Source: an uncultured Alphaproteobacteria bacterium (lineage in GTDB: Bacteria; Pseudomonadota; Alphaproteobacteria; HIMB59; GCA-002718135). From it: DNA of 64,000 bases. Made by a program: the position numbers and the translations under genes. Below the pieces are notes generated by a model. The model saw only the letters and a program-made list of their open reading frames with translations, searched no databases and was not told the origin of the DNA. Numbering within the stretch: position 1 is the first letter of the stretch; every line of letters starts with the position of its first letter. The stretch is from positions 1-64,000 of the forward strand of contig CABYRE010000003.1 of NCBI GenBank assembly GCA_902521325.1. The letters run 5' to 3'. Shown in pieces: positions 9,082 through 19,227 of this stretch.

Positions 9082-9167
9082 GTCTAACTCTACAATTATT
9101 TTCCAATCAAATGTTAATAACTTAGAATTATTGACATAAGTAACGATTTTCTTAAAATAAATACATC

Positions 9168-10352
9168 ATGTTATTTAGTGTACTGAAAAAACTAAATTTT
9201 GACGGAACATTAGAGATAATTGACTCTAATGAGAAAATTTATAAATTTGGAAGCTCAAATCCACAGGTTCGTATTAGATTAAAAAATAAATCTATAGAGA
9301 GGAAACTTTTTTTTAATCCCAATTTACATATTGGTGAAGCTTATATGAATGAAGAGTTAATAATTGAAAAAGGCACTATAGAAGAATTTCTAAATCTAAT
9401 CACTAATTGTTACGATGATTTTATTTCAAACAATAAATTTTATAAATTTTACGAATATTTATCCTCTATTTTCATGCCACTTCAGCAAATTAATCAGCTT
9501 GTAAATTCAAAAAATAATGTTGCGCACCACTATGATATTAATGAAGATTTGTACAAACTATTTTTAGACAAAGATATGCAGTATTCTTGTGCATATTTTC
9601 ATAATCCTAACATTAGCTTGGAACAAGCTCAAAAAGATAAAAAAGAACACATAATCAGAAAACTGCAAATTGATAAAAATATGAGTGTTCTTGATATTGG
9701 ATGTGGTTGGGGTGGTATGGCAATAGAAATAGCAAAATCTACTGGAGCCAAAGTCAAAGGAATTACACTTTCAGAAAATCAATTCAAAACAGCTTCTGAA
9801 CGTGCACAGAAGGAAGGCTTAAGTGATAAAGTTACTTTTGCTTTACAAGATTATAGAAATGAAACAGAAAAATATGATCGTATAGTATCTGTTGGAATGT
9901 TTGAACATGTTGGAGTTAAATATTTTAAAACATACCTCAGTAAAGCGAATGATATTTTAAAAGAAAACGGAGTTTTTCTTTTACACACAATTGGTCAAAG
10001 AAGCAAACCAACTGCCACAAGTCCGTGGATACGAAAATATATATTTCCTGGTGGTTATATACCATCTTTATCTGAGGTAATGAATGAAACACAAAAACTT
10101 AATATAAATGTTACTGATGTTGAAGTATTAAGACTACATTATGCTCATACTCTTACACGTTGGTATCAAAATGTTATTACAAATAAAGATAAAATTATAA
10201 AAATGTTCGATCAACGTTTCTTTAGAATGTGGGAGTTTTATCTTTTGGCAAGTAAGTATTCTTTTGTAAATATGGGTAATGTAGTTTTTCAAATACAAAT
10301 AGCAAAAAATATTAACAATTTGCCTCTCACGAGAAATTATATCTACAATTAA
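9168..10352 (+). CDS. cfa: Cyclopropane-fatty-acyl-phospholipid synthase
   Basis: NNVAHHYDINEDLYKLFLDKDMQYSCAYF, VLDIGCGWGGMAIEIA, VGMFEHVGVKYFKTY, WIRKYIFPGGYIPSLSE. Confidence 0.96.
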   Translation: MLFSVLKKLNFDGTLEIIDSNEKIYKFGSSNPQVRIRLKNKSIERKLFFNPNLHIGEAYMNEELIIEKGTIEEFLNLITNCYDDFISNNKFYKFYEYLSSIFMPLQQINQLVNSKNNVAHHYDINEDLYKLFLDKDMQYSCAYFHNPNISLEQAQKDKKEHIIRKLQIDKNMSVLDIGCGWGGMAIEIAKSTGAKVKGITLSENQFKTASERAQKEGLSDKVTFALQDYRNETEKYDRIVSVGMFEHVGVKYFKTYLSKANDILKENGVFLLHTIGQRSKPTATSPWIRKYIFPGGYIPSLSEVMNETQKLNINVTDVEVLRLHYAHTLTRWYQNVITNKDKIIKMFDQRFFRMWEFYLLASKYSFVNMGNVVFQIQIAKNINNLPLTRNYIYN

Positions 10353-10402
10353 GCTCTTTATATTTATTGAATTTCAAACACAGGTGATATAATCCTTTAC
10401 AC

Positions 10403-11428
10403 ATGGCACAATCACTAAACAATTACATAATTAGAGCTTCGATATTTTTAGTTGCTACTTTTGTTATTGTAGTTTTATTATACCCAGTTTTACAAAATGC
10501 TTTTTTATCAAATATATTTATTAACATTATAATTTTATTAGCTCTATTAAGCGGAATAGTATTTAATTTTTTTCATCTCATTAATTTAAATTATAAATAT
10601 ATATCTTATTCTAACTTCAATATTACCAATTCTGTAGAAGCATTTTCAACATTAAGAGGGCAGGATAAAAATATTTCTCTTGAATTAAAAAATCTTGATG
10701 GAAAATTTCTTTTTAAAAGTTCATCAATAAATAGGTTGATAGAAAATTCTGATATGACTTTGATAAGTATAAGAGAAACTTCTCGTTACTTAGTAGGCTT
10801 GCTAGTCTTTCTAGGTCTTCTTGGAACTTTCTGGGGACTTCTTAAAACTATTGGATCTGTTGGTAATGTTATTAGTGGCTTAGGTATAGATGATACAAAT
10901 GTTGCAGGTTTTTTTAATTCTCTAAAAGATGGTTTAAATGCTCCACTAGAAGGAATGAGTATCGCATTCAGTAGTTCATTGTTGGGTTTAGCCGGCTCTC
11001 TAATACTGGGGTTGCTTGATTTAAACCTTGGTCAAGCTCAAAATAAATTTAGTCAATACTTTGAGAAAATACTCAACTCCAATTCGTCACCAGATTTCTC
11101 TAAAGTTGAAGATAAACCAACAGCTGAAGCAATTCAAAAAATTTATGATAACTTAGAAAATCTTTTAAATGCTTTTAAAAAATCATCTGATAATCAAACG
11201 AAAATTTCAAACAATTTAGATAAATTTAATGAAATACTTAATAAAATAAATTCAAACTCATCTAATCTTGATAAACAACTTTCAAACTTCCTATCTTCTC
11301 AATTAAATACGCAGTCTTCTCTTATGAACTTAACAGAAGCCTTAAGTAAAAATGGAATATTAGAAGCAAAAAAAGTTAAAGAGTATTTTCAGAATATTGA
11401 AAAAGAATTAAAGAAAATTAAAAAATAA
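10403..11428 (+). CDS. MotA/TolQ/ExbB-like inner-membrane proton channel protein
   Basis: LVGLLVFLGLLGTFWGLLKTIGSV...GLNAPLEGMSIAFSSSLLGLAGSLILGLLDL resembles the MotA/TolQ/ExbB pore region. Confidence 0.8.
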   Translation: MAQSLNNYIIRASIFLVATFVIVVLLYPVLQNAFLSNIFINIIILLALLSGIVFNFFHLINLNYKYISYSNFNITNSVEAFSTLRGQDKNISLELKNLDGKFLFKSSSINRLIENSDMTLISIRETSRYLVGLLVFLGLLGTFWGLLKTIGSVGNVISGLGIDDTNVAGFFNSLKDGLNAPLEGMSIAFSSSLLGLAGSLILGLLDLNLGQAQNKFSQYFEKILNSNSSPDFSKVEDKPTAEAIQKIYDNLENLLNAFKKSSDNQTKISNNLDKFNEILNKINSNSSNLDKQLSNFLSSQLNTQSSLMNLTEALSKNGILEAKKVKEYFQNIEKELKKIKK

Positions 11429-11430
11429 TA

Positions 11431-13197
11431 ATGTCTACTAGGTCTTTAAGAAATAGACTTGCTGATACAACGAATATTTGGCCAGGTTTTGTTGATGTTT
11501 TAGCTACATTATTAATTGTAATTATCTTTGTATTAATGGTTTTTACAGTTTCACAAATATACTTAAGTGATGCTATATCAGGAAGAGATAAAGCACTCCA
11601 AGATTTAAGATCACAAATTAATGAACTTTCAAAAATATTAGTTATTGAAACTAAAGACAAAGAAGAAGCCCTTTCAACCCTGTCAGAAACAGAGAAAAAA
11701 CTTGAAGATACGCAATCAAATTTACTAAGTGAACAGTTATTAAGTGAACAATTGCAAACAGATATAGCAAAAAAACGATCAGAAATATTTGTTCAAGAAC
11801 AAAATATTATTGCTTTATCAGAGCAAATTAGCAGTCTTCTAAAAGAGTTAAGAATAGTTGCAAATGCTCTAGAAACGTATGAAGGACAAGAAATTGCTTT
11901 ACTCGAAACCGAAGGTTTAGGTGAAAGGATTAATAAAGCGCTAGCAACAAGGATTGATCAGCTTAAAATACTTAATCAAGAATTAGATAATGCTAATTTT
12001 AAACTAATAGAAAGTGAGAAATCTCTTAAAGCAATAATTTCAGAATTAAATGAAAAGAATAATAATTTAATGGCAATCAACGAAAGTTTAGGTTTAGAAG
12101 ATGGAGGAATTGAAGAGCAATTGTTGGCAATAAAAAACAAAAATGAGGAACTACTAAGTCTTAATAACGAGTTAGAGAAAACAAATATTGAATTATCTTT
12201 AAGAGATGAAGAATTACAAAATCAAATATCTCAATATCAACAATTAATGAATGATCTTTTAGAAATTAATGATAGTCTTGGCTTAAAAGATGCATCACTT
12301 AATGAGCAACTCGATGCAATTAGATTTAAAAACGAAGAACTAGCAAGATTAAATAAAGACTTACTACAGAAAGATAATACCATTTTCAATCTTCGTGGAA
12401 AAATTTCTGAATTAAATAATGTACTTTCTTTGTCTGAGGAAAAACAAAAACAGCAACTTGAAAAACTAGAACTCCTACAAAATCAAATTGTTTCATTAGA
12501 AGAAGATAATCAAGCACAAAAAGAAACATCACTTGAAGAAATTGAAAAAATGGAAATACAGGCTTCAAAAACATTAGAACAGGTGGAAATTCTTTCTAAT
12601 CAAATTGATACTTTACAAAAAGAAATAGCTTTACTTAATAGTGCTCTAGAAGCGAGTGAAAGTCAGGCTTTAATTAAGGATTTAGAAATTGAAGTACTTG
12701 GTGAAAAACTAAATAAAGCCCTTACATCTAAAGTATTTGAACTCCAAAAATATAGATCTGAGTTTTTTGGAAAATTACAATCTATTTTAGGTGATAGAAA
12801 AGACATTAAAATTGTAGGAGATAGATTTATTTTTGAATCAGAGCTACTATTTGATTCTGCTTCAGCAGATTTACAACTATCTGGTAAAGAAAAGTTAAGT
12901 GAAATTGGCCTTACTTTAAAAGAGACTACTAATGATATCCCATTTGAAATTGACTGGATTATAATGGTAGAAGGACACACTGACAAAAGACCTATACAGA
13001 CAACAAGATATCCATCTAACTGGGAACTATCTTCAGCTAGAGCTAATACTGTTCTAAAACTTCTTCTTGATCTTGGTTTTCCACCAAATAGATTAGCATC
13101 AGCAGGATATGGAGAGTTTTATCCTATCAGTGATGGAGAAACTGAGAGTGATCTGCAGCAAAATAGAAGGATTGAATTAAAACTCACTTCTCGCTAA
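11431..13197 (+). CDS. MotB/OmpA-domain protein with long coiled coil
   Basis: N-terminal TM (WPGFVDVLATLLIVIIFVLMVFTVSQIYLS), long heptad region, C-terminal OmpA-like peptidoglycan-binding domain (VEGHTDKRPI...NWELSSARANTVLKLLLDLGFPPNRLASAGYGEFYPI...QQNRRIELKL). Confidence 0.88.
   Translation: MSTRSLRNRLADTTNIWPGFVDVLATLLIVIIFVLMVFTVSQIYLSDAISGRDKALQDLRSQINELSKILVIETKDKEEALSTLSETEKKLEDTQSNLLSEQLLSEQLQTDIAKKRSEIFVQEQNIIALSEQISSLLKELRIVANALETYEGQEIALLETEGLGERINKALATRIDQLKILNQELDNANFKLIESEKSLKAIISELNEKNNNLMAINESLGLEDGGIEEQLLAIKNKNEELLSLNNELEKTNIELSLRDEELQNQISQYQQLMNDLLEINDSLGLKDASLNEQLDAIRFKNEELARLNKDLLQKDNTIFNLRGKISELNNVLSLSEEKQKQQLEKLELLQNQIVSLEEDNQAQKETSLEEIEKMEIQASKTLEQVEILSNQIDTLQKEIALLNSALEASESQALIKDLEIEVLGEKLNKALTSKVFELQKYRSEFFGKLQSILGDRKDIKIVGDRFIFESELLFDSASADLQLSGKEKLSEIGLTLKETTNDIPFEIDWIIMVEGHTDKRPIQTTRYPSNWELSSARANTVLKLLLDLGFPPNRLASAGYGEFYPISDGETESDLQQNRRIELKLTSR
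12076..12400 (+). repeat. Intragenic 63-aa (189-bp) coiled-coil repeat units
   Basis: INESLGLEDGGIEEQLLAIKNKNEELLSLNNEL (from 12076) versus INDSLGLKDASLNEQLDAIRFKNEELARLNKDL (from 12265); start-to-start 189 nt. Confidence 0.8.
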
Positions 13198-13238
13198 TCT
13201 GCCTTAAATTTAACATAAACTGATCATAAAAAATCGGT

Positions 13239-13742
13239 ATGAGATTCTTAGTTTTTTTTATTTTTAGTTTCTTCAGTTCATATTCTGTATTTGCTGCATG
13301 TAGTGATCAGCCAGCAAATGAGGTTGATTGGACAAATTGTAATTTTGTAGAAAATCTAGATCTTTCTGGTACTGGTTTGGCAAACTCTCAAATGTCAGGA
13401 GTTAATTTATCTTTGTCTAATTTTGAAAAATCCCAGCTTAATAATTCAAATCTATCTATTGGTAATTTTATCTTTTCAAATTTTAGTAATTCAAATTTAT
13501 ATGCTTCAAATTTACAGGGAGCAAATTGTAATAATGCTAATTTTGACAATGCAAATCTTGCTAAAGTAAACTTCGAAGGATCTAATCTTTTTGGTGCTAC
13601 TTTTAAAGGTGCAAACTTGTATGAGGCAAACCTACTTGGTGCTAACATATCAGGTGCAATTTTTGATGAAGCTAATTTGTCGAATGCAGTTTGGGTAGAT
13701 GGTAAAAAATGTGCTCTTGGATCTATAGGCAGTTGCCAATAA
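13239..13742 (+). CDS. Secreted pentapeptide-repeat protein
   Basis: Signal peptide MRFLVFFIFSFFSSYSVFAA followed by A(N/D)LxN/G pentapeptide repeats (ANFDNANLAKVNFEGSNLFGATFKGANLYEANLLGANISGAIFDEANL). Confidence 0.9.
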   Translation: MRFLVFFIFSFFSSYSVFAACSDQPANEVDWTNCNFVENLDLSGTGLANSQMSGVNLSLSNFEKSQLNNSNLSIGNFIFSNFSNSNLYASNLQGANCNNANFDNANLAKVNFEGSNLFGATFKGANLYEANLLGANISGAIFDEANLSNAVWVDGKKCALGSIGSCQ

Positions 13743-13870
13743 TTTTTTTATTTCTTTTTATTTACAGTTGCAAAATGTCAACTGTATCTGAAATACAAAA
13801 AAATGATGATAATAAAGTTAATTTTAAGATCTCAGGAAGTAAAGAAACCGATATTCAAATAAATAACTAA
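13733..13870 (+). CDS. Possible tiny lipoprotein (TTG start)
   Basis: LPIIFLFLFIYSCKMSTVSEIQKNDDNKVNFKISGSKETDIQINN: hydrophobic stretch then a lipobox-like Cys, in an otherwise non-coding 174-bp gap. Confidence 0.35.
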   Translation: MPIIFLFLFIYSCKMSTVSEIQKNDDNKVNFKISGSKETDIQINN

Positions 13871-13916
13871 AATATTAATTTACTTTTATTAAATTTAATG
13901 ATTTGACCTTTTAATA

Positions 13917-14819
13917 ATGAGTCAAAATTCTTATTTATATGCTTTTAGTGTAGTTTTTCTTGCTGGAATTTTTTGGAGTTTTGGTGCGTTGACCGTTAGA
14001 TATATGGTGGACGGTCATCAATATGTTTTTCAATATTTATTTTATAGAGGTTTAACAATTTCAATTATTCTTCTTATATATTTGTTTTTTCGTGAAGGTT
14101 TTGTTTTTTATAAAAATTTTCTCAAAATAGGAATACCATCTATACTTGGAGGTTTATTTCTAGCAACAGCTTTTACTGGGTTCATCTTTTCTATTACTAT
14201 GACTACGGCTGCGGTTACATTATTTATGTTAGCAGCCATGCCTTTTATTGCAGCCATTGTTGGTTATTTTGTTCTTGGTGAAATACTTAAAAGATCAACA
14301 TTAATTGCAATGGTTGTAGCATTCATAGGTGTTTGCGTAATGATTATAAATGACAGTATTTCTGGAACTGCTTTAGGTGCAATAATAGGATTTATTTCTG
14401 CAACTGGTTTTGCATTATACACGGTAACAATAAGATGGAAACCTGAAACACCAAAATTCACAACAGTTGTTTTAGCGGGAATATTTTGTACAATTTTTGC
14501 GTTCTTTATTTTAGGCTTCTCTTTTGAACCTTTTATTCTGATGCCTGAAATAAATAGTTATTTGAGTATACTTCATGGAATAATTGTTGCAGCTGGCTTA
14601 ATACTTTACAGTCTTGGAGCAAAATACTTACCCTCAGCTGAACTAGCACTTTTATCGTTAATGGAAGTTGTTGGAGGAGTTTTGTGGGTTTGGCTTCCTA
14701 TTTTTGGAATTAATGAAGTACCAAGTACAACAGTAATAATTGGAGGCTTTATAATAACTTTAGCTGTAGTTTATTATGGTTTTGCTGCTAGGCAGATTGA
14801 TATCAATATTAAAACTTAA
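13917..14819 (+). CDS. EamA/DMT family transporter
   Basis: About 10 TM segments; [47 protein letters not shown]. Confidence 0.9.
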   Translation: MSQNSYLYAFSVVFLAGIFWSFGALTVRYMVDGHQYVFQYLFYRGLTISIILLIYLFFREGFVFYKNFLKIGIPSILGGLFLATAFTGFIFSITMTTAAVTLFMLAAMPFIAAIVGYFVLGEILKRSTLIAMVVAFIGVCVMIINDSISGTALGAIIGFISATGFALYTVTIRWKPETPKFTTVVLAGIFCTIFAFFILGFSFEPFILMPEINSYLSILHGIIVAAGLILYSLGAKYLPSAELALLSLMEVVGGVLWVWLPIFGINEVPSTTVIIGGFIITLAVVYYGFAARQIDINIKT

Positions 14820-16051
14820 ATATTTGCTGTAACTTTATTAATATTTTTCCTTGGCAAATTATTTTTAGACCAAACTATATCAAGAGCCTTAATCATTTTT
14901 TCGATATGCTCTTTTCTATGTTTTGGGGTAACAGTTATTCTTAATCTTTCTAAACCTTTTGGTACAGTTGGATAAAAAATTGGTTGTGCATAAATACCAT
15001 GATCATCAATTAAATCTTTAGATACCTTTTTACATAAAAAAGGATCATTAATTAATACTGCTACAATATGAGAATTTGTATCCAAATAAGGGATTGCTAA
15101 GGAGTCTAAATTTTCTCTTATTAAGGCTGCATTTTCTTTTATTCTTATTCTTAGTTGTTCTGCCAGAGAAACAATATCTATTGCTTTAGCTGCTCCTGCA
15201 GCAATTGATGGGCAGATTGAAGTTGTAAAAATAAAACCTGGTGCAAAACTTCTAATGTAGTCAATTATTTCTGAACTGGCTGCAATATAACCTCCCATTT
15301 GACCATATGCTTTTGCTAAAGTTCCATTAATAATATCTATTTTATCTTCAACTCCCATTTCTACTGCAATACCTTTACCTTCTTCACCGTAAATTCCAAC
15401 TGAATGAACTTCATCCAGATATGTCATACAGTTATATTTTTTTGCTAACTCTACTATTTTTACTATAGGTGATCTTATACCTTCCATAGAGTATAAACTT
15501 TCAAAAACTATTAACTTAGGATTATCTATATTTGACTCTTTTAGTAACTGTTCTAAATGATCAATGTCATTATGTTTAAATATATGACACTTAGCTCCAC
15601 TATTCTTAATACCTTGTATTAAAGATGCGTGATTTAATTCATCAGAAAATATCTCAATATCTTTAATTTTTTTTCCTAAAGTCCATAAAGTAGATTGGTT
15701 TGCTGTGTACGCAGAAGCGAAAACTAATGCTGCTTCTTTATTGTGAACATTTGCCAGTTTTTTTTCAAGTTCAGTATGATAGGTTGATGTACCAGAAATA
15801 TTTCTTGTTCCACCTGAACCTGATCCATATTCAAGTAGTGTTTTTACAATTTCATTTACTACCTCTGGGTGCTGACTCATGTTTAGATAGTCATTAGAGC
15901 ACCAAACCTCAACTTCTCTTTCTTTGTTTTTAAAACTTTCATCTGCATTTGGAAAACTTTTTATAGGTCTGTCTATGTTTCTAAAGTCTCTATAAAGTCC
16001 TTGTTCTTTGAGATTTTTTAATTCAGATTTAAAGAAACTTTTGTATTGCAT
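14816..16051 (-). CDS. hemA: 5-aminolevulinate synthase
   Basis: [77 protein letters not shown]. Confidence 0.96.
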   Translation of the reverse strand: MQYKSFFKSELKNLKEQGLYRDFRNIDRPIKSFPNADESFKNKEREVEVWCSNDYLNMSQHPEVVNEIVKTLLEYGSGSGGTRNISGTSTYHTELEKKLANVHNKEAALVFASAYTANQSTLWTLGKKIKDIEIFSDELNHASLIQGIKNSGAKCHIFKHNDIDHLEQLLKESNIDNPKLIVFESLYSMEGIRSPIVKIVELAKKYNCMTYLDEVHSVGIYGEEGKGIAVEMGVEDKIDIINGTLAKAYGQMGGYIAASSEIIDYIRSFAPGFIFTTSICPSIAAGAAKAIDIVSLAEQLRIRIKENAALIRENLDSLAIPYLDTNSHIVAVLINDPFLCKKVSKDLIDDHGIYAQPIFYPTVPKGLERLRITVTPKHRKEHIEKMIKALDIVWSKNNLPRKNINKVTANI

Positions 16052-16106
16052 ATTTATTAGATATCTTACCCAATCTTTAATTGTAAGTACTTAATTGAAT
16101 GAATTG

Positions 16107-16670
16107 TCACACCTTATTTCTACTAAAAGACATTCTCTTCCAGACACCATATTTATCTTTAATCATAAATCTATGATACAACGCCGCTGCAATATGAAGT
16201 GAAAAAAGAGCTGTTAATATAAGTGCTGAGTAGTAGTGTATAGTTAGAGCTTGAGGGTATAGAAAAAAGTTCTCTTCGATTAAAGGTGGTATTTTAATTA
16301 ATCCCAAGAGATGAACATCTTCTCCTCCAAGCCATGTCATAAAGGTACCTTGAATAGGAATAAGAATAACTAAACCATAAAGTACAAAATGTACTAAATT
16401 CGAAACGAATTTATGAAATAAAGGAATATTTTCATATTTTGGATGAGTATTAAATATATATTTCCACATTAATCTAAGCACCACTAAACTAAAGACTAAG
16501 GTGCCAAAAAATTTATGAGTAATAATAAAGCCCATTTTAACAGGAGAAAATTCCATATTATGAAGGCTGACCCCTGTAGCAACCTGCCAAAAAAGAAGAA
16601 ATGCTAATGACCAATGAAAAAGTTTTGCAACTAAGCCCCAAGAAGATTTTGTACCTTTAAATTCAACCAT
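16107..16670 (-). CDS. Cytochrome b561
   Basis: AKLFHWSLAFLLFWQVATG, THKFFGTLVFSLVVLRLMWKY, HYYSALILTALFSLHIAAALYHRFMIKD. Confidence 0.9.
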   Translation of the reverse strand: MVEFKGTKSSWGLVAKLFHWSLAFLLFWQVATGVSLHNMEFSPVKMGFIITHKFFGTLVFSLVVLRLMWKYIFNTHPKYENIPLFHKFVSNLVHFVLYGLVILIPIQGTFMTWLGGEDVHLLGLIKIPPLIEENFFLYPQALTIHYYSALILTALFSLHIAAALYHRFMIKDKYGVWKRMSFSRNKV

Positions 16671-16712
16671 TACTAAATTTATTATATAGTGCTATCTAAA
16701 GAAATATAATCC

Positions 16713-18221
16713 ATGAAAATTAGAGTTTTATCGAGAAAAAGTGACTTAGCAATAATTCAAGCACGCGAATTTTCTGATTATTTGCAATCAAAACATCCTT
16801 TCGTAGAAATAGAACTTTTAACAAAAAATACCTCTGGGGATAAAGATCTAAAAACACCTCTTTCTGAAATGCCAACAGAAGGTGTTTTTACAAATGATTT
16901 AAGGGATGAATTAATAAATAATAAATGTGATCTAATCGTTCACTCTTGGAAGGATCTTCCAATTGAAGTTGGTGATAAAACTAAAATAACCGCAACATTA
17001 AAACGAGCTGATAAACGAGATATATTATTCTTAAAAAAAAATAAAACTATGGATAGTAATAAGATTACTATTCTTTGCTCGTCTCCAAGAAGACAATACA
17101 ATTTAGAAAATTTTATTAAAAATTATCTTCCACAAAAGTTTGATAAAGTTAGTTTTGAAAATATAAGGGGTAACATACCCACTAGATTTAAAAAATTTAT
17201 AGAAAATCCTGACAGTGATGGTTTTATTGTTGCCAAAGCAGCAATTGATAGATTACTTTTAAATAATTATTTTGAATTCAATGAATTAAAAACAACTCTA
17301 AAAAAATATATTAACGAATGTCTATGGTCTGTTTTACCATTGTCTATAAACCCTTGTTCTCCTGGCCAAGGTGCTTTAGCGATTGAAACAAGAATTAATG
17401 ATAATAAACTTAACGAAATTTTAAATGATATTAATTTTTCCAAAGATTATTCAAATGTTGTTCAAGAAAGAAATATTTTAAAAAATTATGGAGGTGGATG
17501 CCACCAAAAAATAGGAGTATCTTACATCTCACATAAATTAGGATTAGTTGTATCTAAAAGAGGTGAAGATGAAAATGGCAATCATTTTGAGAGCTGGGAT
17601 TTTATTGATCCAAAAGATATAAGTTTTTCTAGTAATACAACAGAAGAAATTTATCCTGAAAATTTAAAAAATTATAAAATATTCTATAGAAAACAATTAA
17701 ATGAAAATGTTGATGATATAAATAATTTACAAAATAAATGTATTTATGTTTCACGAATTAGTTCAATCTCAGATAAGTCAAAAATCCAATCAAATAATGT
17801 TATTTGGACAAGTGGTTTAAGAACATGGAAAAATTTATCTGAAAGAGGTATTTGGGTTAATGGAACTTCAGATGGTCTTGGTGAGGATTTTGATAAAGAT
17901 ATTAATTCACTTACAAATAATCCTTGGGTTAAGTTAACTCATTCTCAATCTCCTGAAAGTTCTATAAAAAATAAAATTGAAACGTATCAATTGGAGTCTA
18001 TTGATTTTGAAATAGATATAGAAAAGAAAAAGTACTTTTATTGGATGAGCAGCTCAGCTTTTAAAGCGAGTATTGATAAATATCCTAAAATTATAGAAAA
18101 ATATCATTTTTGTGGCCCAGGAAATACCTACAATGAGATTAGTAAAATATTAGGTAATGATAAAAATCTTTTTGTTGAGCTATCTTATGATAGTTGGAAG
18201 AAAAAATTACTAAAAACCTAA
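16713..18221 (+). CDS. hemC: Hydroxymethylbilane synthase with C-terminal uroporphyrinogen-III synthase-like domain (HemC-HemD fusion)
   Basis: IRVLSRKSDLAIIQAREF, VHSWKDLPIE, SSPRRQYNL, RGNIPTRFKKF, GGGCHQKIGVSY (dipyrromethane Cys); after about aa 335, a HemD-like domain with YWMSSSAF...HFCGPGNTYNEISKIL. Confidence 0.87.
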   Translation: MKIRVLSRKSDLAIIQAREFSDYLQSKHPFVEIELLTKNTSGDKDLKTPLSEMPTEGVFTNDLRDELINNKCDLIVHSWKDLPIEVGDKTKITATLKRADKRDILFLKKNKTMDSNKITILCSSPRRQYNLENFIKNYLPQKFDKVSFENIRGNIPTRFKKFIENPDSDGFIVAKAAIDRLLLNNYFEFNELKTTLKKYINECLWSVLPLSINPCSPGQGALAIETRINDNKLNEILNDINFSKDYSNVVQERNILKNYGGGCHQKIGVSYISHKLGLVVSKRGEDENGNHFESWDFIDPKDISFSSNTTEEIYPENLKNYKIFYRKQLNENVDDINNLQNKCIYVSRISSISDKSKIQSNNVIWTSGLRTWKNLSERGIWVNGTSDGLGEDFDKDINSLTNNPWVKLTHSQSPESSIKNKIETYQLESIDFEIDIEKKKYFYWMSSSAFKASIDKYPKIIEKYHFCGPGNTYNEISKILGNDKNLFVELSYDSWKKKLLKT

Positions 18222-18223
18222 AA

Positions 18224-19222
18224 ATGACAAATATTTTATTCGAAAATGCGCTTAAAAGAAATGCTCAAAAAACACCACCCATTTGGTTCATGAGGCAAGC
18301 TGGAAGATACCATTCGCATTATCGCAAACTCAAAGAAAAATATTCTTTTGAAGAACTGTGTAAAACTCCAGATTTAGCTGCAGATGTTGCTTTTGGTCCA
18401 ATACAAGAATTTGATTTTGATATTGCAATTTTATTTAGTGATATTTTATTTGTATTAGAGGGACTTGGTTTAGAATTAAAGTTTGACCCAGGACCTAAAT
18501 TTAATTCTTATATAAATTCAAAAAACATTAATGATTATAGTAATATTGATCGCGGAATTGAGCATATGCAATTTCAATTTGAAGCTATAAAAATAACAAA
18601 AGAGAAATTGACGAATAATAAAAGTTTAATTGGATTTGTTGGCGGACCCTGGACATTATCAAAATATGCATTTGGAAATAAGAACTCTGATTTAATCGAC
18701 ACTAAAATCAATTTAGAATTTATTTCAAAAATTCTTTTACCCTTTCTAAAGAAAAATATTCAATTACAATTAGATGCAGGTGTTGAACTTGTTATGGTTT
18801 TTGATAGTTCCTTGTATGATTTAGATAAAATAAATTTTCATGAAATTTATTCTAAATTTTTAGAAGAGATTGCAATTTCTTTTCCAAATAAAGTTGGATA
18901 TTATTCAAGAGGTAAGAGTTTGCCAGATCTAAATTCTATCATCAATTTTCCCTTTGCTGGTTTTGGTTATGATCACACAATTGATCTAAAATCTATGTTT
19001 GAAAATCAACAGCATGGATTTATTCAGGGAAATTTCAATGAACAATTAATGTTGAATGAAACAGATACATTTCTTAATGATTTAAAAGATTTTATTGAAA
19101 AAATGAAATCAATAGAAAATCTTAATGGCTGGATTTGTGGTCTTGGACATGGAATTAACAAAAATACTCCAGAAAAAAATGTTCATTTATTTATAGAAAA
19201 TATCAGAAAAGAATTTAGCTAA
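18224..19222 (+). CDS. hemE: Uroporphyrinogen decarboxylase
   Basis: PPIWFMRQAGRYHSHYRKLKEKYSFEELCKTPDLA, AILFSDILFVLEGLG, GFVGGPWTL, LGHGINKNTPEKNV. Confidence 0.95.
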   Translation: MTNILFENALKRNAQKTPPIWFMRQAGRYHSHYRKLKEKYSFEELCKTPDLAADVAFGPIQEFDFDIAILFSDILFVLEGLGLELKFDPGPKFNSYINSKNINDYSNIDRGIEHMQFQFEAIKITKEKLTNNKSLIGFVGGPWTLSKYAFGNKNSDLIDTKINLEFISKILLPFLKKNIQLQLDAGVELVMVFDSSLYDLDKINFHEIYSKFLEEIAISFPNKVGYYSRGKSLPDLNSIINFPFAGFGYDHTIDLKSMFENQQHGFIQGNFNEQLMLNETDTFLNDLKDFIEKMKSIENLNGWICGLGHGINKNTPEKNVHLFIENIRKEFS

Positions 19223-19227
19223 TAGAT

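Noticed and set aside
8866-9139. ORFs 8866..9057 (-) and 8927..9139 (+)
   Set aside because: Alternate frames of the GcrA-domain gene; low-complexity Lys/Phe-rich translations.
10403-13197. Zorya-like (ZorAB) anti-phage defense system
   Set aside because: The long coiled coil is on the MotB/OmpA-like protein, not the MotA-like tail, and no ZorC/ZorD/ZorE-type helicase or nuclease gene is adjacent. Neighbours are cfa and a pentapeptide-repeat protein.
13388-13648. Antisense ORF opposite the pentapeptide-repeat gene
   Set aside because: Its periodic sequence (KFAPLKVAPKRLDPSKF) is the mirror of the sense repeats, so an open antisense frame is expected.
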